DNA from: Caldilineaceae bacterium
GTDB taxonomy: Bacteria; Chloroflexota; Anaerolineae; Caldilineales; Caldilineaceae
DNA length: 15,762 nucleotides
Assembly (NCBI GenBank): GCA_022842065.1
Contig: JALHQH010000096.1
Coordinates: 1-15,762 of the forward strand
Direction: 5' to 3'
Of the stretch, positions 1 through 6,051 are shown in pieces. Numbering within the stretch: the stretch's first letter is position 1; every line of letters starts with the position of its first letter. The position numbers and the translations under genes were made by a program. Under the pieces are notes generated by a model. That model was not told the DNA's origin. It saw nothing but the letters and a program-made list of their open reading frames with translations, and did not search any database.

Positions 1-36
1 TCTCGGTTCCCCCTTTTCTCCAGCTCTCCTTTTTGA

Positions 37-2370
37 CTAGCTGCTCATTGCACCTATTCCGTTAGTCGTTTTGTTCGTTTCTACTTTTGTTCGTGTTCCC
101 CTGCCCTGAATAGTTACGTCTAGATTATACTTGGCAACTTTTCCCCTAACCATCCCATTTTTAAGGCTCTCACTCCAACTGATTTTCGTGCTGTCGGTAT
201 CAATAAATTCATCGACCACCGATGCCGCCGGCAAAGTCGCCCACCGGCGTACATGATCGCTGTAGGTTTCGATCATGCGCTGCATATTCTGGGCCACTGC
301 CTTGCGATCAAAATTATAAGCCCACACATCGCGATTGGTCTTCACCCCGTTACTGTATAGCTGAAAGATCACTGCTTGCACATCACCTGCTTTGCCCGCT
401 TTGCTGCCGATGGGGATCGCTGCGGTAAATTCGTCCTCCGTCCCCGATGTCAGCCAAGTGTGGCGGGCGTTAGGCGCAATCTCCTGCCAATCAATCTTCT
501 GCACACTTTCCGCCCGCTCCAGCAATTCAAATTTTTCGACGCGGGTGGCGCGAAAGTCAAGGGTGCTATAGTAGATTTTGCAACCAGTGTGGTTGGGTTT
601 GCGCACCAGAAAAGTGACAGCGATGCCAACCATTGCCGCCATGCCAAAGACGGTATGGCGCTCCCCCAATGGAATGCTATCGCGCATGGAATCTTTACGG
701 ATATTGCCCTGGAGATCCAGCACGTAAATAGCGCTAAATTCCTCGGCCAACTGTTTGCGCATCCCATCGAACGACAGCGCATCGATAAACGAATTGTTGC
801 TGACAAAGGCGACAATCCCCTCTGCACCAATGCGGTCGGCGGCCCAACGGAAGGCTTTGACGTAGGGATCGCTGAGTGCATTCTTGTTGGTGGCCGCGGA
901 GGCTTTGGCATAGGTATCGCTCACCCGCTTGTCGAGCAGGGGATAGCTGCGGTTCTTGTTGTTGTCATTCTCGTTGAGCTGCCAGGCGTTGTAGGGCGGG
1001 TTGCCGATGATGACGAAGATGTCGGCGGCCTGTTGCTGCGCCACCCGTTCACTATTCTGCGGCGCAAAAAGCCCCTGTTGCTCGGCGTGGCCCGCGCCCA
1101 ACTCAAAGGTATCGGCCAGGCAGATGCCATTAAAGGGTTGGTAGTAGCCGGTCAACTCGAAAAAGGCGTGCTCGATGTTCATGGCCGCAATGTAGTAGGG
1201 CAGCAACATCACCTCGTTGCAGTGCAGTTCGGCGGCATACTTCTGTTCCAGCCGTGTGCGCGGGATCTGGCGCATGACACGCAGGATAAAGTTGCCAGTG
1301 CCGACAAAGGGGTCGAGCACATGGACATCCGGCGCGCCCAGCGAACGGCCAAATTCCTGTTGCAAGAGCACATCCACCGAGCGCACCATAAAATCGACAA
1401 TCGGCTGTGGCGTGTAGACAATGCCGTGGGTGTCCGCCACCTTGACCGAAAAGCCCTGAAAGAAATTTTCGTAGACGGTGTTGAGAAAATCCTGCTTCTG
1501 GCTGAAATCCTCGATGGTCGCCGCGGTCGCTTCGATCGCGCCATAGAAGCGGTCGAGTGAGGCGAGAAAGCTGTGGCGGCTAAAGTGCTGCGCAGTCAAC
1601 GCCTGGATCACCGTCTCGATCTCGCGAGCGATCACATTGCGTTGGGCAAAGTCGCTGTTGTCAAAGATGCGCTGGAAGATGCGCTCGGTGAGCAGATGTT
1701 GGATCAACATCTCGCGCACCGCGGCCTTGGAGATGTTGGGGTTGAGCGTGCTGCGGCAGAGCTCGGTAAAGTTGGCGAGCGCGTCCTGAAAGCGGCGACT
1801 GCGCCCCTCTTCCTGCTCGATCAGTTGGAGCAGCCGGGCCGCCAGATCAGGCACCGTCCCCTTGAATTCTTCCACGGCGCGGTGCCACTGTTCAAAAGCC
1901 GGCGGTCGATAGTTGAAGAAAGCTCTGAGGATCTCGACCAGTTGCCCGCGGTCGTTGAGATCCGCGGTAGCGACCGGGCGACCATCCTGGTAGAGAATTG
2001 CCCGTTGGGGCGCCTGGAAGAGGATATTATCGCGCGGGTAACCCTTGGCAAACTTGGCGCGGATCTCGCTCTCCAGATCATCGGCCGTATCCTTCGCCTC
2101 CCAAATACCCTGCACCAACTTGTAGTCATCCAGCAAGGCCCCGTCGAGGCGAATCCGCCCTTTGTGACCGCGCTCATCAGTGCGGTTCACACGCAAGCTG
2201 TATTGCTCCGCCAGCGTCCAGCCGACCTGGCTGCCACAGGCGCGCAGCAAGGCGGCAAAGGCCGGCGAGACCGCACCTTCGTGCAGCAGTTGAAGTTGGG
2301 CCAGGTTGCCGAGTTCTTTGTAATAGTTGTTGACCGCGGCGCTATTCGTTTTGAGGTTGAGGGTTTGCAT
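37..2370 (-). CDS. Type ISP/IIG-like restriction enzyme: nuclease-DNA methyltransferase, C-terminus truncated
   Basis: Fused restriction-modification polypeptide. Residue numbers count from a possible TTG start at 2409; the in-frame ATG at 2370 (residue 14) is preferred, although neither has a clear ribosome site. A PD-(D/E)XK-like nuclease signature lies near the N-terminus (DGALLDDYKL at 89-98, then WEAKD at 103-107). A helical linker follows, then an N6-adenine methyltransferase core with the AdoMet loop DPFVGTGNF at 366-374 and the catalytic NPPY at 470-473. Such enzymes methylate and cut DNA from one chain, with specificity set by a C-terminal target-recognition domain. Here the family-like sequence stops after KYNLDV (about residue 765), followed by 25 unrelated hydrophilic residues and a stop. 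Where relatives usually enter an 'RPF' recognition segment, nothing similar is seen in any minus-strand frame before the window edge. No helicase motifs are visible. It may be an inactive remnant or a form that needs a separate specificity protein. Confidence 0.85.
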   Translation of the reverse strand: MQTLNLKTNSAAVNNYYKELGNLAQLQLLHEGAVSPAFAALLRACGSQVGWTLAEQYSLRVNRTDERGHKGRIRLDGALLDDYKLVQGIWEAKDTADDLESEIRAKFAKGYPRDNILFQAPQRAILYQDGRPVATADLNDRGQLVEILRAFFNYRPPAFEQWHRAVEEFKGTVPDLAARLLQLIEQEEGRSRRFQDALANFTELCRSTLNPNISKAAVREMLIQHLLTERIFQRIFDNSDFAQRNVIAREIETVIQALTAQHFSRHSFLASLDRFYGAIEATAATIEDFSQKQDFLNTVYENFFQGFSVKVADTHGIVYTPQPIVDFMVRSVDVLLQQEFGRSLGAPDVHVLDPFVGTGNFILRVMRQIPRTRLEQKYAAELHCNEVMLLPYYIAAMNIEHAFFELTGYYQPFNGICLADTFELGAGHAEQQGLFAPQNSERVAQQQAADIFVIIGNPPYNAWQLNENDNNKNRSYPLLDKRVSDTYAKASAATNKNALSDPYVKAFRWAADRIGAEGIVAFVSNNSFIDALSFDGMRKQLAEEFSAIYVLDLQGNIRKDSMRDSIPLGERHTVFGMAAMVGIAVTFLVRKPNHTGCKIYYSTLDFRATRVEKFELLERAESVQKIDWQEIAPNARHTWLTSGTEDEFTAAIPIGSKAGKAGDVQAVIFQLYSNGVKTNRDVWAYNFDRKAVAQNMQRMIETYSDHVRRWATLPAASVVDEFIDTDSTKISWSESLKNGMVRGKVAKYNLDVTIQGRGTRTKVETNKTTNGIGAMSS

Positions 2371-2493
2371 AGATCGGGTTGCCGGTAGTGCATAAGGGAA
2401 TGCGGACAAATGACTGACGATTCACTTAAGCATCATAGCACAGGTTGGGGTCTTTGACGATTCTCCGGCTTGACAGGGTGCGTCCTAAAAAAG

Positions 2494-2592
2494 TGAGTCG
2501 CACGACGTCCCCGGCACAGGCGATGAAATGGTACGCAGACAAACCAATTTTTCGCCTGTGCCGGGGACGTTTACCCCAAAATTGAGTCGCAC
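2494..2592. repeat. Hairpin repeat flanked by 10-bp direct repeats
   Basis: The direct repeat tgagtcgcac is at 2494-2503 and 2583-2592. Between the copies is a perfect 19-bp inverted repeat, with arms at 2505-2523 (acgtccccggcacaggcga) and 2552-2570, separated by 28 nt. The symmetric build suggests a REP/MITE-like intergenic element. Confidence 0.7.
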
Positions 2593-2594
2593 CC

Positions 2595-2642
2595 GCGAAA
2601 TTGCGTACGGCCACGGTGCACCGTGGCCGTACGCAATTTCGC
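2595..2642. repeat. Perfect 48-bp palindrome, no spacer
   Basis: Two 24-nt arms meet at 2618/2619 with no loop. The left arm starts gcgaaattgcgtacgg and the right arm is its exact reverse complement. The motif tttcgcctgt at its right edge also occurs at the inner edge of the preceding hairpin, so the two structures may belong to one composite repeat. Confidence 0.9.
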
Positions 2643-2674
2643 CTGTACTGCGATGAAGATTAGGCTTACGCTAC

Positions 2675-4459
2675 CTACTCCGTCGCGCCCCCTGCATCGG
2701 CCCAACCGGCATAACTCGGCGGGAAGGCCCGGACGTTGTCATAGCCCATAATGTGCAGCGCGGCGGTCGACATGGCGGCGCGGAAGCCACTGGCACAGTA
2801 GACGACAACCGGCTGATCCGTGGGGATCTGGTCGAGGCTTTGCGCCAGCGTACGGATCGGGATGTCGATGGCGCCGGCAATGTGGCCGTCGGCATATTCG
2901 CTCTCTTCGCGCACGTCAATCACCGTGGCCCCGGCATCCATCGCGCCCTGCATCTTCTCGACGGTGCCCAACGAATAATAGCCGTCGGGCATCGTGGTCA
3001 GGAACTCATCGACCGCGGCCAGCAACTCGGGGTTAAGTTCCGGCACCTCATAGGTGGCGGCTTCGACCGCGTCAGTGCTTACTTCTTCGCCAGCCCCGCT
3101 CCAGCCCTTCCAGCCGGGAGGGAACGCTTTGACATTGCTGTAGCCAAGCGCTTGCAGCGAAGCGGTGGCCATCCCGGCGCGCAGACCGGAGGCACAGTAG
3201 ACCATCACCGGTTGATCGGCCGGGATCTTGTCAAGATTCTGCGCCAACGTACGGATCGGGATGTTGATCGCGCCGGGGATATGCCCTTCGGCATATTCGC
3301 TCTCTTCGCGCACATCAATCAGCACGGGGCTGGCGTTGGCCAACATCTCTTTAAAGGCGTCGATCTTGCCGACGGCCAGGAAACCTTCGGGGAGGGTGCT
3401 CAAGAAACCATCAACCATGCCCACAACATCGGCGGGCGCTTCAATCGCGGCTTCGACCTCTGCGGGCACATCACCATCTTCACCTTGGGCGGACTCCCAG
3501 CCAGCGTAGCTCGGCGGGAAGGCACGGACATTCTCATAGCCCATGGCGTGGAGCGCACCGGTGGCCAAGGCGGCGCGGAAGCCGGAGGCACAGTAGACGA
3601 CCACTGGTTGATCGGTTGGAATCTGGTCAAGATTTTCACCAAGGGTGCGGATTGGAATGTTGATCGCGCCGGTGATCATCCCCTCTGCGGTCTCACTCGC
3701 TTCACGCACATCAATCACCACGGCACCGGCCGCCATCACTTCTGCTAAGTTCTCCACCGTCCCAATGGTGTAGTAACCTTCGGGGATGGTGCTCAAGAAT
3801 TCATCAACCGCGGTCACCAACGCCGGATCGATCTCCGGCACGTCGTAACGCTCGCCTTCCACCGCTTCGGTGCTCACCGGCTCTGCTGCTGTGGTCCAGC
3901 CCTTCCAGCCGGGGCTGTGGGCGCGCACGTTGCTGTAGCCAAGGATGCGCAGCGCACTGGTCGCCATGCCGGCCCGGTGGCCGGACGCGCAGTAGACAAT
4001 CACTGGCTTGTCGCTGGGAAATTTGTCAAGATTTTGGGCAATCGTCGCTAACGGCACATTGATCGCACCTTCGATGTGGCCGGCCGCGTACTCATCGGGC
4101 GTACGGACATCGACGACCACTGCTTCCCCAGTCGCCAGAAGCTCTTTGAAGGCGTCGAGTTTGCCGACGTTCATAAAGCCGTCGGGGATGGCGGCGAGAT
4201 AGTCGCCAATCGCCGTTGTGACATCAGCGGCAGCCGCTTCTTCTGCCGGGGCTGCGGCTTCTTCCGCCGCTTCCTCGGCCGGGGCAGCCTCTTCGGCCAC
4301 CGCTTCCTCGGCTGGTGCTGCGGTCGGTGCGGCCGCTTCTTGGGCTAACGGCGCGGCCGCGGGTTCCACGACCTCTTCCTGCGCACCCCCGCCACACGCG
4401 GCGAGCAGCAAGCTGAGAACCATCATCATGGTAACCAGAATCCGAAATTGCTTCGACAT
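2675..4459 (-). CDS. Lipoprotein with four tandem rhodanese (sulfurtransferase) domains
   Basis: A 594-residue exported lipoprotein. A lipobox (LAAC, lipidated Cys22) follows a hydrophobic leader; residues about 27-80 are a low-complexity Ala/Glu/Pro tether. Four rhodanese domains follow, each with an intact CASGxR active loop: Cys157, Cys290, Cys422, Cys555. Rhodaneses carry sulfane sulfur as a cysteine persulfide. Domains 1 and 3 share one type (GWKGW end), 2 and 4 another (SYAGW end). The distances C157-C422 and C290-C555 are both exactly 265 residues, which points to duplication of a two-domain unit. The ATG at 4459 is chosen because AAAGGAG sits 8 nt upstream and the signal peptide starts there; the frame stays open upstream but looks non-coding. 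It is the last gene after the molybdopterin reductase genes, 110 nt past the cytochrome b gene. Inferred role: passing sulfane sulfur to or from the reductase at the outer membrane face. Domain calls are firm; the role is inference. Confidence 0.93.
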   Translation of the reverse strand: MSKQFRILVTMMMVLSLLLAACGGGAQEEVVEPAAAPLAQEAAAPTAAPAEEAVAEEAAPAEEAAEEAAAPAEEAAAADVTTAIGDYLAAIPDGFMNVGKLDAFKELLATGEAVVVDVRTPDEYAAGHIEGAINVPLATIAQNLDKFPSDKPVIVYCASGHRAGMATSALRILGYSNVRAHSPGWKGWTTAAEPVSTEAVEGERYDVPEIDPALVTAVDEFLSTIPEGYYTIGTVENLAEVMAAGAVVIDVREASETAEGMITGAINIPIRTLGENLDQIPTDQPVVVYCASGFRAALATGALHAMGYENVRAFPPSYAGWESAQGEDGDVPAEVEAAIEAPADVVGMVDGFLSTLPEGFLAVGKIDAFKEMLANASPVLIDVREESEYAEGHIPGAINIPIRTLAQNLDKIPADQPVMVYCASGLRAGMATASLQALGYSNVKAFPPGWKGWSGAGEEVSTDAVEAATYEVPELNPELLAAVDEFLTTMPDGYYSLGTVEKMQGAMDAGATVIDVREESEYADGHIAGAIDIPIRTLAQSLDQIPTDQPVVVYCASGFRAAMSTAALHIMGYDNVRAFPPSYAGWADAGGATE

Positions 4460-4480
4460 ACAAAACACTCCTTTATGTTT

Positions 4481-4569
4481 TACCCCACCCCGGCCCTCCC
4501 CGACATCGGGGAGGGAGTCTAGGTTCCTCCCTTCGGGTGCCCACTGGGCGCGGGGGAGGTTAGGAGGGG
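4481..4569. repeat. GC-rich intergenic repeat with hairpin
   Basis: Between the cytochrome b and rhodanese genes. It has a 9-bp stem with a 4-nt loop (4494-4515, ccctccccg/cggggaggg) and then a second imperfect cctccc/gggagg pair. The 30-nt segment 4524-4553 matches 14696-14725 at 25 positions, so it belongs to a dispersed family. It may attenuate or stabilise the operon mRNA. No promoter is evident here. Confidence 0.55.
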
Positions 4570-5220
4570 TCATTTTTCTTCTTCCAACTCTTCCACCCAT
4601 TTGCTGTGTTCCAGCCGGGCGTCTTCTTCCTCGACATAACCGGTGACCATGCCGGAGATGGCGTTGTAGACATAGGTAAAGTAGAGGTGACCGACGAGCA
4701 GCACGGTCAACACGAACATGGCGATATCGTGGGCCATGCCGGCCAATGCCAGCCCATTTGCCCCCAACGCCCCTTTGCCAAACCAGAGGACAAGCCCGCT
4801 CGCCACGATCACAGCCGAAAAGAGCACGACGCCGGCGTGGTGCAATTTCTGCCCGGCATTGAGGCGACCTTGTGGTGGCATGCCATCGGCGTGGCCGAGA
4901 AAGTAGCGAAAAAAGTGGAGCAACCATTTCACGTCGTCCCGGTCGTAGTGGAACGAATCCCAGAGCAACTCTTTGGCCGCGCGGCGGTCGACCAGCAAGT
5001 AGACCAAGGGGATCGCCATGTACATAACCGCCCCCACCCGATGCAACCAGCGGGAGAAACCGCCCGCCGCATATTCGGACATTAACGGCCAGAAGAGGAT
5101 ATAGCCGGTGGTTAACAGAATCAGGAACGACGAGGCTAACATGGCGTGCATAATTCGCGGCCCCGCCCGGAAGCGTAAAATTTGATGTTCATGGCTACGA
5201 TTGATTGTTTGTGTCGTCAT
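4570..5220 (-). CDS. Cytochrome b membrane subunit, FdnI/PhsC-type
   Basis: Integral membrane diheme cytochrome b expected to pass electrons between the quinone pool and the Fe-S subunit. About four hydrophobic helices are visible (roughly 22-46, 60-77, 127-147, 160-185). Candidate heme ligands are His25, His60, His164 and His178. The last two keep the 14-residue spacing of the E. coli FdnI ligands (from memory of that family). NAGQKL at 121-126 is also typical of this family. Length 216 fits FdnI (about 217) and is slightly short of PhsC. The start ATG overlaps the stop of the Fe-S gene as ATGA, with GAGAGGAG upstream, implying translational coupling. The tail is acidic. A b-type subunit, rather than an NrfD/PsrC-type one, favours a thiosulfate- or formate-type architecture over classical polysulfide reductase. 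Confidence 0.88.
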   Translation of the reverse strand: MTTQTINRSHEHQILRFRAGPRIMHAMLASSFLILLTTGYILFWPLMSEYAAGGFSRWLHRVGAVMYMAIPLVYLLVDRRAAKELLWDSFHYDRDDVKWLLHFFRYFLGHADGMPPQGRLNAGQKLHHAGVVLFSAVIVASGLVLWFGKGALGANGLALAGMAHDIAMFVLTVLLVGHLYFTYVYNAISGMVTGYVEEEDARLEHSKWVEELEEEK

Positions 5221-6050
5221 GACTCACGCTCCTCTCGCCCTACTGTCTCACCGTCCGACTGTCCACTGGCCACCGCCGCTTTGGCTTCGACAAGCTCAGC
5301 CGCCGCTCGTATCCCACCGTCCGACTGTCCACTGTGCAACCGCTTCACCTCCTGCACATGGTTGCGCCGCGCAATGACTGCTGCTAGGCCGGTGACGGCA
5401 ATACTCAATCCGGTCATGGCGAGGCTAAAGGGTTGGACGACCTTTTGCCAGGCGGCGACGGTCAGTGGCAGTTGGGGATCGACGGGCAGGTTGAACGCGC
5501 CTGGTTCGTCGGGCAGCACCATGATCACGCCGAGGCCACCCGCTTCGGTTTCACCGTAAAGGCGGGCGTTGGGGTAACGTTTTTGCAACTGTGTCAGCCG
5601 AGTTCGCGCTTCGGCCAGGATCGTTTCCCGTTCGCCATACAGCAATGCATGGCTGGGACAGGTTTTAACACACCACGGTTCGCCCCCTGCTTTGACCACC
5701 GCGGCGCAGCCGTCACACTTGCTCGACCGCTCTTCGTACATCTTGGGAATGCCAAAGGGACAGGCATCAACACAATAGGTGCAACCGCTACACTTGGTAC
5801 GTTCGAGGCGGGTCAGGCCATCCTCTTTGTAGAGCGCCCCAGTCGGGCAGACGGTGACACAGGCGGCGTCAAGACAGTGCAGACAGCGCTGGTTGGTCAC
5901 CCGACTGGTCACAGCGGGGAAACTGCCGGTCGTCTTTTCGCTGATGTGGATATATTGGGCACCGACGGGCAGATCATTGCCGGTTTTGCACGCCGCCACA
6001 CAGCCCTGACAGCCGATACAGCGGCCTAGGTCTAATAGAAAAGTAAACAT
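5217..6050 (-). CDS. Four [4Fe-4S] ferredoxin-type electron-transfer subunit with C-terminal membrane helix
   Basis: Beta subunit of a complex iron-sulfur molybdoenzyme, relaying electrons between the molybdopterin subunit and the cytochrome b. All 16 cluster cysteines are present: 11/14/17/21, 56/59/64/68, 87/90/93/97 and 112/115/127/131. A hydrophobic helix near 207-227 resembles the membrane anchor of FdnH/HybA proteins. There is no signal peptide, so export would rely on the Tat signal of the catalytic partner. The start is 1 nt after the upstream stop, with GAGGGAGG inside the end of that gene. The last 40 or so residues are odd: SGQSDG appears twice, encoded by two copies of a 20-bp repeat, with a further repeat-like stretch between, so this tail looks added by repeat insertion. 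Function is firm at family level; substrate depends on the catalytic subunit. Confidence 0.92.
   Translation of the reverse strand: MFTFLLDLGRCIGCQGCVAACKTGNDLPVGAQYIHISEKTTGSFPAVTSRVTNQRCLHCLDAACVTVCPTGALYKEDGLTRLERTKCSGCTYCVDACPFGIPKMYEERSSKCDGCAAVVKAGGEPWCVKTCPSHALLYGERETILAEARTRLTQLQKRYPNARLYGETEAGGLGVIMVLPDEPGAFNLPVDPQLPLTVAAWQKVVQPFSLAMTGLSIAVTGLAAVIARRNHVQEVKRLHSGQSDGGIRAAAELVEAKAAVASGQSDGETVGREERES
5249..5334. repeat. Duplicated 20-bp repeat inside the 3' end of the Fe-S gene
   Basis: caccgtccgactgtccactg is present exactly at 5249-5268 and 5315-5334. Between them lies ggcttcgacaagctcagcc (5283-5301), a string I recall as a common dispersed repeat in environmental genomes. All of it is read in frame as the C-terminal tail of the Fe-S subunit. 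Confidence 0.85.
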
Positions 6051-6051
6051 C

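Larger units (their letters stand above)
2410..2674. other. Gene-free spacer with two strong inverted repeats
   Basis: Lies between two minus-strand genes. It contains a hairpin unit flanked by 10-bp direct repeats and then a perfect 48-bp palindrome, listed separately. The 62-codon open frame crossing it (2426-2614) follows the repeats and has no ribosome site, so I do not call it. No T-tract follows either hairpin on the minus strand, so neither is a classical intrinsic terminator for the rhodanese gene. Confidence 0.6.

Noticed and set aside
376..1560. 394-codon open frame on the plus strand across the restriction gene
   Set aside because: It mirrors the minus-strand gene, whose product has clear nuclease and methyltransferase motifs; no ribosome site or recognisable domain on the plus strand.
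2426..2614. 62-codon ORF in the repeat spacer
   Set aside because: It is made almost entirely of the inverted-repeat arms and has no ribosome site.
2753..3748. 331-codon plus-strand frame opposite the rhodanese gene
   Set aside because: Antisense shadow of the repeated rhodanese domains; its own internal repeats simply follow theirs.
4460..4927. Upstream extension of the rhodanese frame into the cytochrome b gene
   Set aside because: The lipoprotein signal and AAAGGAG mark the start at 4459; the extension is low-quality sequence read through a repeat and another gene.
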